Shown piece after piece: positions 25,982 through 35,744 of a DNA stretch of 64,000 nt. Under the pieces are notes generated by a model. The model did not search any database, was not told the origin of the DNA, and worked only from the letters and a program-made list of their open reading frames with translations. The translations under genes were made by a program, and so were the position numbers. Position 1 is the first letter of the stretch. Every line of letters begins with the position of its first letter. This DNA is from CAVOAK01 sp963664465. GTDB taxonomy: Bacteria; Pseudomonadota; Alphaproteobacteria; UBA8366; CAVOAK01. The stretch covers positions 1 through 64,000 of the forward strand of contig CAXXSU010000004.1 in assembly GCA_963664465.2 (NCBI GenBank), read 5' to 3'.

Positions 25982-27097
25982 ATGAAACGTCGCGATTTCT
26001 TGAAGGGCAGTAGTACGGCAGCCGGCGCAGCCGTCGTCGGAGCCGTCGCCGCTTCCAGTTTCCCGAAACCCGCAATTTCGCAGGGCTTACGCGAAATGAA
26101 GATGGTCACCACATGGCCCAAGAATTTTCCAGGTTTGGGTACTGGTGCAGAACGGTTGGCCCAGCGCATCACCAACGGTTCGGACGGCAAAATCAGCGTA
26201 AAGGTATTCGCCGCCGGCGAACTCGTTCCGCCCTTTGAATCCCACGATGCCGTCTCCGGTGGAACTGCCGACCTTTACCATGGCGCCGAATACTATTGGC
26301 AGGGCAAGTCGAAGGCGTTCAATTTCTTCGCTGCCGTTCCGTTCGGTCTCACGGCGACCGAAATGGACGCGTGGGTCTATCACGGCGGTGGACAGGCGCT
26401 TTGGGACGAACTCGCGGCCGATTTCAATCTCAAGCCGTTCCTTGCCGGCAATACTGGCGTGCAGATGGGTGGCTGGTTCAATAAGGAGATCAATAGCCTT
26501 GAGGACTACAAGGGCTTGAAAATCCGCATGCCCGGCCTCGGCGGCGAGGTGTTGAGGCGGATCGGCGCCGCTGCGGTCAATCTGCCCGGCGGAGAGATCT
26601 TCCAGGCCCTTCAATCGGGCAATATCGACGCGACCGAGTGGGTCGGACCTTGGAACGATCTTGCGTTCGGTTTCTATAAGGTCGCCAAGTTCTATTATTA
26701 TCCTGGGTTCCATGAGCCAGGGACGGCCTTGGGTTCGGGTGTTAACAAGAAGGTCTGGGACGAACTCTCCAGCGAGCACAAGGCACTCATCGAGTCTGCC
26801 ATGGCTGCAGAGAACAACTTCACCTTGGCTGAGTTCAACGCCCGCAATAACGCATCACTGAAGACACTCGTATCGCAACATGGCGTGCAGGTGCGGCGTT
26901 TCTCAAACGAAGTCATGAATGCGATCGGTAAAGCGTCTGGCGAAGTGGTGGCGGAGGCCGCCGACGCAGATGCAATCACCAGGAGGGTCTATGACAGCTT
27001 CATTGAATTCCGTCGTAACGCCATCGGTTGGTCGAAACTATCCGACCAGGCTTACTGGAACGCGCGACTGCTGCCGTTCAAGTACGAACGCTCATAA
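25982..27097 (+). CDS. TRAP transporter periplasmic binding protein (TakP-like)
   Basis: A 371-residue solute-binding protein. It starts at the ATG at 25982 after a GGGAGGTAGG ribosome site and carries a twin-arginine signal (MKRRDFLKGSSTAAG, cleaved near PAISQG). The mature part, with VTTWPKNFPGLGTGAERLAQ and FQALQSGNIDATEWVGPWND, matches the DctP subfamily that includes the 2-oxoacid binder TakP of Rhodobacter. It delivers substrate to the DctQ/DctM permease encoded downstream. Pyruvate-like oxoacids or lactate are plausible ligands (inference). Confidence 0.9.
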   Translation: MKRRDFLKGSSTAAGAAVVGAVAASSFPKPAISQGLREMKMVTTWPKNFPGLGTGAERLAQRITNGSDGKISVKVFAAGELVPPFESHDAVSGGTADLYHGAEYYWQGKSKAFNFFAAVPFGLTATEMDAWVYHGGGQALWDELAADFNLKPFLAGNTGVQMGGWFNKEINSLEDYKGLKIRMPGLGGEVLRRIGAAAVNLPGGEIFQALQSGNIDATEWVGPWNDLAFGFYKVAKFYYYPGFHEPGTALGSGVNKKVWDELSSEHKALIESAMAAENNFTLAEFNARNNASLKTLVSQHGVQVRRFSNEVMNAIGKASGEVVAEAADADAITRRVYDSFIEFRRNAIGWSKLSDQAYWNARLLPFKYERS

Positions 27098-27121
27098 CTG
27101 GCGCGTAGTTTGAGCTTGACG

Positions 27122-27149
27122 AGGCCCGCACTTTGAACAGTGCGGGCCT
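27122..27149 (+). terminator. Strong hairpin between TRAP binding-protein and permease genes
   Basis: An 11-bp perfect stem AGGCCCGCACT / AGTGCGGGCCT with a six-base loop begins 24 bp after the binding-protein stop. The following sequence is only weakly T-rich (TTATCG). Such hairpins often cause partial termination or protect the upstream message, giving more binding protein than permease. Confidence 0.6.
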
Positions 27150-27202
27150 TATCGTCTGTAATCAGCTAGCCTATTACAGCGTCGACCGATAAACATGCCG
27201 CC

Positions 27203-27799
27203 ATGCAACGAAGGGGCTCCGATCGAGCTGTTGGCGGCGCCACCCAAGAGGCGACCCTGAACTATCTCATCTCGTTCGCGCGCGGCATCGACCACTTCAA
27301 CGACAAGGTGGGATGCACCGTCGCCTGGTTCGCGCTAGCCATGGTCATCGTCCAGTTCATGGTTGTCGTGCTGCGCTATGTGTTCGGTGTCGGCTCCATC
27401 TTCATGCAGGAATCGATCGTCTATATGCACGGCATTCTGTTCATGTTGGGCGCAGCCTACACGTTGCTGCATGAGGGTCATGTTCGCATCGACATATTTT
27501 ACCGTGAAGCTTCAGAGCAGCGAAAAGCGCTCGTAAATCTGATTGGTGCCCCCATCCTGCTGATTCCCATCTGCGTAGTGATCTTTCGCTACTCCTGGCC
27601 GTATGTGGCCTCGTCGTGGCGAGTATTTGAGGGCTCAAAGGAAACTTCCGGCATCCAAGGTGTCTTCCTGCTCAAGAGCATAGTTCTCGTCTTTGCGGTC
27701 ATGCTCGCCTTGCAAGGGTTATCCCTTGTCATTCATTCGCTGCTTGTGCTGGCCGGCTGCAAAACGGGTCGAGAGCGCCAAGAGTTCGCAGAGAGATAG
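27203..27799 (+). CDS. TRAP transporter small permease subunit (DctQ type)
   Basis: A 198-residue protein with four hydrophobic helices (about residues 40-62, 78-98, 118-138 and 160-185), the normal topology of DctQ, and the typical FMQESIVYMHGILFMLGAAY segment. It pairs with the large permease just downstream and with the TakP-like binding protein upstream. The first ~20 residues are polar; a later start is possible. Confidence 0.88.
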   Translation: MQRRGSDRAVGGATQEATLNYLISFARGIDHFNDKVGCTVAWFALAMVIVQFMVVVLRYVFGVGSIFMQESIVYMHGILFMLGAAYTLLHEGHVRIDIFYREASEQRKALVNLIGAPILLIPICVVIFRYSWPYVASSWRVFEGSKETSGIQGVFLLKSIVLVFAVMLALQGLSLVIHSLLVLAGCKTGRERQEFAER

Positions 27800-27803
27800 C
27801 CCC

Positions 27804-29459
27804 TTGGAGATCAAGGAAATCCTCGATGTCCTAATGTTCGCCACCCTCTGTCTGGTGCTGCTGGCGGGCTTTCCAGTTGCCTTCACACTAGCGGGCGTGG
27901 CGTTGATCTTTGCCTTTATCGGCATCGGGTTTGGCGTCTTCGACCCATCATTTTTTGGTGCATTGCCGTCGCGTATTTACGGCAATGCCATGACGAACGA
28001 AATTCTCATCGCGGTCCCCCTGTTCATCTTTATGGGCGTCATGCTGGAGCGCTCCAAAGTCGCGGAGGAACTGCTTGATACCATGGGCCGCCTGTTCGGC
28101 ACGCTACGCGGCGGCCTCGGAATTTCAGTCACCATCGTCGGCGCACTGCTGGCTGCCTCGACCGGCATTGTCGGGGCGACCGTGGTGACGATGGGGCTCC
28201 TGTCGCTGCCGACGATGTTGCGCCGCGGCTACGACCCAGCGCTGGCAAGTGGATCAATCGCCGCCGCCGGTACACTCGGCCAGATCATTCCGCCGTCTAT
28301 CGTGCTGGTCCTGCTCGGCGACCAGATCTCAAACGCCTATGTCAATGCGCAACGCAACATCGGCAATTTTTCACCTGAACCGGTATCGGTCGGCGACCTA
28401 TTTGCCGGGGCTCTTTTCCCGGGTCTGATGCTAGTTGGTATGTATATCGCCTACCAAGCTGCCGTTGCCTGGCTCCGGCCGGAGTCATCTCCGGCAATTC
28501 CGCTTGAGGAGCTGGATGATGTCGGTGGCGCGTTGTTTGTTCGCGTCATGCACGCGCTGGTGCCGCCCATAGTCCTGATCGTCTCCGTCCTAGGGTCGAT
28601 CCTCGCAGGCATAGCAACGCCAACGGAAGCGGCGGCGGTCGGCGCGGTCGGCGCAACATTTTTGGCTGGCCTTCGGGTTCCTTCGCTCGAGTTGCCGAAG
28701 GCATCGACACCGCCAAATGCGCTTGCTGCGGGGCTCTCGTTACTTTCACGGCTACTCGACCCGAACAAACCAACACCAATCTATACAGCTGCGCTCTCGC
28801 TCGTCCTCATACTAGCGCTTCAGGCGTTCGTCGACCTACGCGTCCTACGTGATGAGATTCCGACTGGCGACATGGTGGCCATATGGATCGCCGCGCTCGG
28901 CTGCCTCGGCGTAGCCTGGGGCTTGGCGGTAAGTATCCTGAGGGTCGCACAGACAACAATTCTTACAAACGTCGTGCGCTCAACGATGCAGATTACCTCT
29001 ATGGTGTTCGTCATTCTGATCGGCGCCGCCGTATTTTCGCTCGTCTTCCGCGGATTCGGCGGTGACGATTTGGTTCATGGCGTTCTCGCGAGCATGCCCG
29101 GCGGCGAGGTCGGCGCAATCATCACGGTAATGGTCGTGATGTTTATTTTGGGATTTTTTCTCGACTTTATTGAAATTACCTTTGTCGTCGTACCAATCGT
29201 CGCGCCAGTTCTACTGCAGAGCGATATCAACCCGGTTTGGCTCGGAGTCATGATGGCAATGAATCTGCAGACATCCTTTTTGACGCCACCGTTCGGATTT
29301 GCGCTGTTCTATCTGCGCGGCGTGGCGCCGCCCGAAGTGAAGACGATGCAAATTTACAAGGGCGTCGTGCCCTTCGTCATCATTCAGCTCGTTGCACTCA
29401 TCATCTTGGCCGTGTTCCCCGAGCTGGCGACCTGGCTGCCGAAGGTGATCTTCGGTTGA
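27804..29459 (+). CDS. TRAP transporter large permease subunit (DctM type)
   Basis: The Na+-coupled permease of the TRAP system, 551 residues if translation starts at the TTG at 27804, four bases after the DctQ stop and preceded by GAGAGA; the ATG at 27834 is an alternative. There are many membrane segments, with the family motifs AVPLFIFMGVMLE, GTLGQIIPPSIVLVLLG and TPTEAAAVGAVGA. An insertion of about 100 residues with two or three extra helices in the second half explains the excess over the usual ~430; similar long forms occur in the mannitol/chloroaromatic branch. Confidence 0.9.
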   Translation: MEIKEILDVLMFATLCLVLLAGFPVAFTLAGVALIFAFIGIGFGVFDPSFFGALPSRIYGNAMTNEILIAVPLFIFMGVMLERSKVAEELLDTMGRLFGTLRGGLGISVTIVGALLAASTGIVGATVVTMGLLSLPTMLRRGYDPALASGSIAAAGTLGQIIPPSIVLVLLGDQISNAYVNAQRNIGNFSPEPVSVGDLFAGALFPGLMLVGMYIAYQAAVAWLRPESSPAIPLEELDDVGGALFVRVMHALVPPIVLIVSVLGSILAGIATPTEAAAVGAVGATFLAGLRVPSLELPKASTPPNALAAGLSLLSRLLDPNKPTPIYTAALSLVLILALQAFVDLRVLRDEIPTGDMVAIWIAALGCLGVAWGLAVSILRVAQTTILTNVVRSTMQITSMVFVILIGAAVFSLVFRGFGGDDLVHGVLASMPGGEVGAIITVMVVMFILGFFLDFIEITFVVVPIVAPVLLQSDINPVWLGVMMAMNLQTSFLTPPFGFALFYLRGVAPPEVKTMQIYKGVVPFVIIQLVALIILAVFPELATWLPKVIFG

Positions 29460-29461
29460 AC

Positions 29462-29483
29462 GGGCGCAGTCCGATGTTCGCCC
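29462..29483. terminator. Possible bidirectional terminator between dctM and bioY
   Basis: GGGCG and CGCCC form a short stem in the 28-bp gap between two convergent genes. The T-run is modest, so confidence is low. Confidence 0.35.
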
Positions 29484-29487
29484 ACCG

Positions 29488-30069
29488 CTAAGTTTTACGC
29501 ATCAGGTGCCAAGCTGCCGGCAGGATAGCTGCCGCAAGCGCCAGCTTCAGTGCATCGCCTGGCAGGAACGGCAACATCCCGACAGCGAATACCTTGCCAT
29601 ATCCGACGACGGTTCCAAGCCACAACAGCCCCGGCACGTAAATAGCCAGATTGCCAAGCAGCATTGCCGCAGCCGTCGTTGAAATCCTGCGGTCCCAACC
29701 ACGTTCTGCAAGCCGTCCAACCAATGCCGCCGCGATAACGAAGCCAAAGAGATACCCGGCAGTCGGCCCAGCGAAATAGCCGATACCCCCGCCACCAGCG
29801 AATACGGGCAAACCTGCTGCGCCCTCAGCAAGATAGAGTACGACCGTTGCCGCACCGAGACGCCAGCCATAGAGGATTCCTATGACCAAGACAGCGAATG
29901 TCTGCATGGTCAGCGGTACCGGCCAGAACGGCACCTGAATTTTCGCCGATAGGACGAGCAGACCGCTGCCAACCAGCGCCAGCAGCGCCGAACGCAAGGA
30001 CAACAGGGGCGTGGAACTCGGCCACATCGACGCTGCGAGCGTGGGTTGCGAGTTGGTCGTATCAGACAT
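29488..30069 (-). CDS. bioY: Biotin transporter BioY
   Basis: A 193-residue substrate-binding membrane component (S component) of ECF-type biotin uptake, which can also work alone. About six helices. The family text IQVPFWPVPLTMQTFAVLVIG and GPTAGYLFGFVIAA is conserved, as is LPGDALKLALAAAILP near the end. No ECF ATPase genes are adjacent, so this may be a solitary BioY or use a shared ECF module. It lies 57 bp after parC on the same strand. Confidence 0.92.
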   Translation of the reverse strand: MSDTTNSQPTLAASMWPSSTPLLSLRSALLALVGSGLLVLSAKIQVPFWPVPLTMQTFAVLVIGILYGWRLGAATVVLYLAEGAAGLPVFAGGGGIGYFAGPTAGYLFGFVIAAALVGRLAERGWDRRISTTAAAMLLGNLAIYVPGLLWLGTVVGYGKVFAVGMLPFLPGDALKLALAAAILPAAWHLMRKT

Positions 30070-30126
30070 CTCTTTGCGTCTCCTATATCGAGCGGCTAGC
30101 GCGTCTTATTCGTTCCGCGCCACCCA

Positions 30127-32355
30127 CTACTTCTTTGAAAACCTATTGCTGCGGGGGAATCCCGGAGGCGGCGGTCGACCTGACTGTCCACGCTTGCCAA
30201 GCCAAGCAGCCAAATCCGAATGCGTGCGGTTTCGACCGCCGGTCTCCCAGCTCAAGCCATCCGCTTTGGTAAATACCTTGGCATCGGATAAGCCGCCCTT
30301 GTTGTAGCGTTGCAGAATAACTCCCCTTCCCCGGGCCATTTCCGGCACTTCCGCCAAATCGAAGATCAACAGCTTACGATTATCACCAATCGTCGTTACA
30401 GCGTCACCCTCGGCGACGGCACACAGGGCCGCCTCGACATCACCGGGGAGGTTCAGCACTTGTCGGCCGAGCCGCGTGTGGGCAACGACGTCGTCGCCGC
30501 ACAGAACGAAGCCCCGGCCATCGCTGGAGGCGACCAAAAGCCTGCGGTTGGGACGATGCACGAGCAGCGAGACGATGTCGTGACCGTTTCTCAAATCAAA
30601 CATCAGGCGCAACGGTTCACCGTAGCCGCGCCCGCCGGGCAGTTTGTCCACGCCGAGCGTGTAAAATCGCCCGTTGCTGGCAAAGATCAGCAGCTTGTCG
30701 GTCGTTTCCGCATGCAGAACGAAACGGTGACGATCACCTTCCTTGTATTTGATGTCGTCGACAGCGTCGAGTTGACCTTTAACGCGACGAATCCAGCCCA
30801 TCTCCGAGCAAATGACGGTCACGGACTCGCGCTCGATCATCGCTTCGAGCGGCACGACGACTGCAGAAGGAGCTTCGCCGACCAGCGTCCGCCGCGCGCC
30901 CAGATCGGTGTCTTGGCCAAACCGCTTCTTAATCTTTGTCACTTCCGAGGCGATAGCATTCCAGCGCTTCTTTTCATCATTCAGAAGCTGTTGGAGGGAC
31001 TTGCGCTGGTTGGAGAGATCCTTGTGTTCGCCGCGAATCTCCTGTTCTGCAAGCTTGCGCAAGTTGCGTAACCGCATGTTCAGGATAGCGTCGGCCTGTA
31101 AATCGCTGAGGTCGAAAGCGTGGATCAGCGATCGCTTCGGTTCATCCTCCTCTCGCACAATTCGGATCACCTCATCGAGGTTGATATAGGCGATCAGGTA
31201 TCCGTCGAGGATCTCGAGCCGTCGTTCGATATCGGCCAGCCGCCGTCGCGATCGGCGGCACAAGACATCGTGGCGATGGTCGAGAAAACTCTGCAGGAGC
31301 TCACGCAGGTTCATGACACGCGGCACTTGCTCGGCGTCGAGGACGTTCAAATTAAGACTGACGCGCGATTCGAGCTCGGTTTGCCGGTACAGCGATTCCA
31401 TTAAAACTGCAGCGTCAACAGCGCGGCTCTTCGGCTCGAGCACGATACGCACTTGATCCGTGGATTCGTCCCGCACATCCCCCAACATAGCGAGTTTGCG
31501 TGAAATCAGGAGCTCGGCAATCCGCTCAATCAGCTTTGCTTTCTGAACCTGATAGGGGATTTCGGTGATAACAATGTTGTAGCCACCACCCTTGAACTTC
31601 TCGACCTGCCAGCGCGCACGGACCCTCAAGCCGCCGCGCCCGGTCGCGTAGGCCTCGACCAGCGTTTCCCGGTCTTCCGCAAGTTCACCGCCGGTCGGAA
31701 AATCCGGCCCCGGCATCAGGTCTACAAGCTTGGCGATTGTGGCATTCGGATATTTGATCAAGTGCAGCAATGCAGAGCAGACTTCGCCGAGGTTGTGCGG
31801 CGGAATGTTGGTCGCCATGCCGACGGCGATACCGGTGGCGCCGTTTGCGAGCAGATTTGGAAAACTCGCCGGCAGAACCGTCGGCTCCTGATCGTCGCCG
31901 TCGTAGGACGTCAGTAACTCGACCGCATCTTCGTCGATGCCCTCGAGTAATGCTTCAGCGACCTCGGTCAAGCGTGCTTCGGTGTAGCGCATGGCGGCTG
32001 CATTATCGCCATCGACATTGCCGAAATTGCCCTGACCGTCGACCAGCGGATAGCGCACCGCGAACTCCTGCGACAGCCGTACCAAGGCGTTGTATATCGC
32101 TTCATCCCCGTGAGGATGGAACTTGCCCATGACATCGCCGACGATGCGCGCGCACTTCTTGAAGCCAGCGGCCGGATCAAGTCGCAACGCGCGCATGGCA
32201 TAAAGAATTCGACGCTGAACGGGTTTGAGGCCGTCACGGACATCCGGCAACGACCGCGACATGATGGTCGACAGAGCATAAGACAGATAACGTTCACCAA
32301 GCGCCTCGGCGAACGGTGTAGCGCGAATTTCACCAGATTTCAGCGCGCGCGCCAT
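30127..32355 (-). CDS. parC: DNA topoisomerase IV subunit A
   Basis: The breakage-reunion subunit that decatenates daughter chromosomes. 742 residues from the ATG at 32355, which has AGGAG six bases upstream (an in-frame TTG lies at 32361). The quinolone-resistance region and DNA-gate read ALSTIMSRSLPDVRDGLKPV and KCARIVGDVMGKFHPHGDEA. The catalytic Tyr lies in AAAMRYTEARLT. The C-terminal beta-propeller is present but short, as in other ParC and unlike GyrA. The last ~30 residues are basic and proline-rich. Confidence 0.93.
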   Translation of the reverse strand: MARALKSGEIRATPFAEALGERYLSYALSTIMSRSLPDVRDGLKPVQRRILYAMRALRLDPAAGFKKCARIVGDVMGKFHPHGDEAIYNALVRLSQEFAVRYPLVDGQGNFGNVDGDNAAAMRYTEARLTEVAEALLEGIDEDAVELLTSYDGDDQEPTVLPASFPNLLANGATGIAVGMATNIPPHNLGEVCSALLHLIKYPNATIAKLVDLMPGPDFPTGGELAEDRETLVEAYATGRGGLRVRARWQVEKFKGGGYNIVITEIPYQVQKAKLIERIAELLISRKLAMLGDVRDESTDQVRIVLEPKSRAVDAAVLMESLYRQTELESRVSLNLNVLDAEQVPRVMNLRELLQSFLDHRHDVLCRRSRRRLADIERRLEILDGYLIAYINLDEVIRIVREEDEPKRSLIHAFDLSDLQADAILNMRLRNLRKLAEQEIRGEHKDLSNQRKSLQQLLNDEKKRWNAIASEVTKIKKRFGQDTDLGARRTLVGEAPSAVVVPLEAMIERESVTVICSEMGWIRRVKGQLDAVDDIKYKEGDRHRFVLHAETTDKLLIFASNGRFYTLGVDKLPGGRGYGEPLRLMFDLRNGHDIVSLLVHRPNRRLLVASSDGRGFVLCGDDVVAHTRLGRQVLNLPGDVEAALCAVAEGDAVTTIGDNRKLLIFDLAEVPEMARGRGVILQRYNKGGLSDAKVFTKADGLSWETGGRNRTHSDLAAWLGKRGQSGRPPPPGFPRSNRFSKK

Positions 32356-32451
32356 CAACAACTCCTACCAGATATAGTGGTTCGGCCGCGCTGCGATGCT
32401 ACACATCGTGTTAAAACACTGCAAGTGCGCCATATTGGCGGTTGAGCTCGC

Positions 32452-33186
32452 TTATCTGGCGAGATCGTCGGAACGTTCGCTTACGCGGTCGACAAGGCGC
32501 GTGCGCGCATCGGGCATCGCTCGTCCATGCGGCGCCAATATGTGCCGATCAATGAAATAACCGGTCAAATGCAAACCCGCCACCAAATCCTCCGGCGTCG
32601 TCGCAGATTCGCCGAGAAGAAAGCGCGGCAGCGGTAGAAGTCGGTCGCGATAGGGTTCGCCTGCCGACGCCGACACCGCCCGCCCCGATTTAGGCGAGAC
32701 ATAGATCAGGTCGTCATTCATGCCGGTGGCCGCGCAAGCAGATAGGTCGAGTCCAAATCCAACCTCCGTCAATAGCGAGAGTTCCCACCTCGCGTAGGCA
32801 GCGCGCCACTCCGGACCGTCCAGAGACGACAGGAGGGATGACATGTCGTCAAACAGTTGGGGATGCTGTTCGCGCTCCGGCAGGCTCGCCTCAACCAGCG
32901 CACAAACGGAAATCATCGCCGCAAGCGGTCCTGGCTTATCCAATAGGCCGGCGGCGACGGCATGGATTGGTTCAATCGTGAATGTGCCAAGATGTTCTTC
33001 CAGTCGAGCTCGCCACGTCGCCGCCACCAGATTGCCGGATTGCAGCGTGCCGCGTTGTCTGGATGAAGCGCCGCCGCGCACCAATCCGACATGTCGTCCA
33101 TGGTCGTGGGTCAGCAGATTTACGATTGCCGACGTTTCACCATGGCGCCGTACCGATAGAACGAAACCCTCATCGGACCACTGCAT
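32452..33186 (-). CDS. recO: DNA repair protein RecO
   Basis: A 244-residue mediator that loads RecA on SSB-coated gaps with RecF/RecR. The N-terminal OB fold (DEGFVLSVRRHGETSAIVNL and GRHVGLVRGGAS) and the middle helical domain (RWELSLLTEVGFGLDLSACA) are typical. The alphaproteobacterial form lacks some of the zinc cysteines of other RecO proteins; here only an isolated Cys remains. Located between era and parC on the same strand. Confidence 0.92.
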   Translation of the reverse strand: MQWSDEGFVLSVRRHGETSAIVNLLTHDHGRHVGLVRGGASSRQRGTLQSGNLVAATWRARLEEHLGTFTIEPIHAVAAGLLDKPGPLAAMISVCALVEASLPEREQHPQLFDDMSSLLSSLDGPEWRAAYARWELSLLTEVGFGLDLSACAATGMNDDLIYVSPKSGRAVSASAGEPYRDRLLPLPRFLLGESATTPEDLVAGLHLTGYFIDRHILAPHGRAMPDARTRLVDRVSERSDDLAR

Positions 33187-33232
33187 TGGCGCTACTTACC
33201 TCGCGTCGAACGTTCGCAATGTAGGGCAAATC

Positions 33233-34135
33233 TCAGGCATCATGCCGAAGACCCCATTGTGCGTACCGCTCACGATCCTCGATCCAGTTTGCGCGCACTT
33301 TTACGAACAGGAAAAGGTGGACGCGACGGCCGTACATTTCCTCCAGTTCGTGTCGTGCCGCTTCCCCAACCGCTTTGATGCGGCGCCCTGAATTGCCCAA
33401 GACGATGGCTTTCTGGCTGTCACGTTGAACATAGACGACCTGGTCGATCTTGACGCTGCCGTCGCGTCGCTCCTCCCATGCCTCGGTCTCGACAGTTAGC
33501 GAATAGGGCAGTTCCTGGTGAAGTTGAAGAAACAGCTTTTCGCGCGTAATTTCGGCAGCCATCAGGCGCTGCGGCATATCTGAAAGCTGATCTTCCGGAT
33601 ACAGCCACGGGCCCCTCGATGCGTGCTGCGCCAGGTAGTCAAGCAGATCCTCGACGCCATCACCCGTGAGAGCGGAAATCATGAATGTCTCGCTGAAGAG
33701 CCCGGCAGCGTTAAGGTCCTCACTCAATTCCAAGAGCGCCGTGCGCGGCACAAGGTCAATTTTGTTCAGCACGAGTATGGCCGAGCGGCCAAGTTTGCTG
33801 AGCTGGTCGATTATCGCCTTTACATCCGCCCGTCTGCCGCCGGACGCATCGACCAGCAGTGCGACATGATCGGTATCGGCCACTCCCCGCCATGCCGAAT
33901 CCACCATCGCCCGTTCGAGACGCCGTCTCGCAGAATGGATGCCCGGTGTATCCATGAAGATCAACTGGCTCTCCCCACGCAGGACAATCCCGAGCACGCG
34001 GGCACGCGTGGTTTGTGCCTTCGGCGTGACGATAGATACTTTTGCCCCGACCAAACGGTTTATGAGAGTGGACTTGCCGGCGTTTGGGGCACCGACCAGC
34101 GCGACAAACCCGCAGCGTGTATCGCCTTCAGTCAT
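33233..34135 (-). CDS. era: GTPase Era
   Basis: A 300-residue GTPase that binds the 3' end of 16S rRNA during 30S assembly. The G1 motif is GAPNAGKSTLINRLVG, G3 is DTPGIHSARR and G4 is LNKIDLVP. The C-terminal KH domain includes REKLFLQLHQELPYSLTVET and GRRIKAVGEAARHELEEMYG. It overlaps rnc by 8 bp; the rnc-era-recO order is a classical arrangement. Confidence 0.96.
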   Translation of the reverse strand: MTEGDTRCGFVALVGAPNAGKSTLINRLVGAKVSIVTPKAQTTRARVLGIVLRGESQLIFMDTPGIHSARRRLERAMVDSAWRGVADTDHVALLVDASGGRRADVKAIIDQLSKLGRSAILVLNKIDLVPRTALLELSEDLNAAGLFSETFMISALTGDGVEDLLDYLAQHASRGPWLYPEDQLSDMPQRLMAAEITREKLFLQLHQELPYSLTVETEAWEERRDGSVKIDQVVYVQRDSQKAIVLGNSGRRIKAVGEAARHELEEMYGRRVHLFLFVKVRANWIEDRERYAQWGLRHDA

Positions 34136-34790
34136 CGGCCTGCAACTGTTCGAGGAGCCCCGCCGCCGCCGATTTTTCGGCCGCGCGTTTGGACGCCCCC
34201 TTGCCTATGGCCGGCGGCATTTCACCCACCTGGACGCTGATCGTGAAACTCGGGGCATGGTCGGGCCCGGCTCGTTTGGTCTCGATGTAGTTGGGTAGAT
34301 CATAACCACGCGCCTGCGCCCACTCCTGCAACAACGTCTTGGGATCGGTCGGCGGATGCGTCGTATTTTTGAGACGCTGCAGCCAATAACGAGCGATGAA
34401 CTCGCGCGCCACCGACAGGCCTCCATCCAGATAAAGCGCCGCGATGACCGCCTCGCAGACATCGGCGAGGCGTCCGGAAGCACCTGCCAAGTCGCTGTCG
34501 TTACCGCGCGCGCGGATATGTTCGCCAAGGCCGATTTCACCGGCGACGTCTGCAAGCGTCGCCGCACTCACGAGTGCTGCAAGTCGCTTTGCCAGTGCGC
34601 CCTCGTTCTCGTCCGGAAATGCCTCAAGCAGCATGTCGGCAATGACCAGGCCCAAAACTCGATCGCCCAAAAATTCCAGTCGCTCATAACTCGACGTTCG
34701 GCCCGTACTGACGCTGCCATGCGTCAGCGCCTGTCGAAGCAAACCCGGATCTTCGAAGGTGTAATCTAGTTCAGTACCAAGATCACGCAT
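34128..34790 (-). CDS. rnc: Ribonuclease III
   Basis: A 220-residue double-strand-specific endonuclease processing rRNA and mRNAs. The signature ERLEFLGDRVLGLVIADML carries the catalytic acidic residues, with the second set in DVCEAVIAALYLDGG. The double-stranded RNA-binding domain spans about residues 155-218 (DPKTLLQEWAQARG ... KRAAEKSAAAGLLEQL). Confidence 0.96.
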   Translation of the reverse strand: MRDLGTELDYTFEDPGLLRQALTHGSVSTGRTSSYERLEFLGDRVLGLVIADMLLEAFPDENEGALAKRLAALVSAATLADVAGEIGLGEHIRARGNDSDLAGASGRLADVCEAVIAALYLDGGLSVAREFIARYWLQRLKNTTHPPTDPKTLLQEWAQARGYDLPNYIETKRAGPDHAPSFTISVQVGEMPPAIGKGASKRAAEKSAAAGLLEQLQADD

Positions 34791-34823
34791 GAGCCTCGAT
34801 CTTAGGCTCCATCGCTGCTGCGT

Positions 34824-35603
34824 CTAGCCGATGCCGTTGAACAGGCGACTGTAGCGAATTGCAAACGGCCACTTCCAGATTTCCCAGAGCCGCGCACTGC
34901 CGTTAGTCGAGAAAAACAAGAACTTCGCTTCGCCGACAAGATTTTCTGCCGGCACAAATCCGACCTGGCTGAGTACGCGACTATCCGCAGAGTTGTCGCG
35001 ATTGTCGCCCATAGCGAAGTAATGCCCCTCGGGCACGTGATATACCTTTGTGTCGTCAAGACTGCCGACGTCTCCCGCTTCCTCGACGATATTATGCCTA
35101 ACGTCGTTGGGCAGCGTCTCCATGTATTGCGGTGCAAACATACGTGCGCCAAATATATTTCGCGTCCTATAGTCCGACAACCTACGACGCTTAACGGGCA
35201 CGCCGTTGATGTGAAGGATGCCGGAAATCACCTGAATGCGATCGCCCGGAAGACCTACGATACGTTTGATATAGTCGGTCTCATTGTCGCTCGGCAGCTT
35301 GAAGACGGCGACATCGCCGCGCTCGGGCTCGCGCGCAAAAATACGGCCTTTGAACAGTCGCGGGCTGAAGGGCAGCGAATGCCGACTGAACCCGTATGAG
35401 AATTTGGAGACAAAAAGATAGTCGCCAATGAGCAGCGTCGGCACCATTGAGCCGGACGGAATGTTAAACGGTTCATAACCGAAAGTTCGGACCACCAGTG
35501 CGATGATCACCGCAAAAAGCACGGTGCGCACGGTTTCCACAAGTTCGCCGCCGGCGCGTCGACTCGCGGGTTTCGCCTTGCTTGGAAGAGGTTTCGTCGT
35601 CAT
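34824..35603 (-). CDS. lepB: Signal peptidase I
   Basis: A 259-residue inner-membrane protease that removes signal peptides on the periplasmic side. One N-terminal helix (TVLFAVIIALVVRTFGYEPF) precedes the catalytic Ser in IPSGSMVPTLLIGDYLFVSK. The Lys lies in ETDYIKRIVGLPGDRI, and the box E motif FAMGDNRDNSADSR is intact. It sits in the conserved acpS-lepB-rnc-era order. The 141 bp to acpS show no gene. Confidence 0.95.
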   Translation of the reverse strand: MTTKPLPSKAKPASRRAGGELVETVRTVLFAVIIALVVRTFGYEPFNIPSGSMVPTLLIGDYLFVSKFSYGFSRHSLPFSPRLFKGRIFAREPERGDVAVFKLPSDNETDYIKRIVGLPGDRIQVISGILHINGVPVKRRRLSDYRTRNIFGARMFAPQYMETLPNDVRHNIVEEAGDVGSLDDTKVYHVPEGHYFAMGDNRDNSADSRVLSQVGFVPAENLVGEAKFLFFSTNGSARLWEIWKWPFAIRYSRLFNGIG

Positions 35604-35744
35604 GCGATCTTATATCTGTGACGTTGCCGAGAAGCCGCGTTCAAATAACCGCGCGCAGGCGCAGCACAGTCGGCAGCGGCATCAGGTATGCCCGGCAGCG
35701 TTCCACACTGTCAAGATTCCCCGGCCACTAGCGCGCGTATTCAA

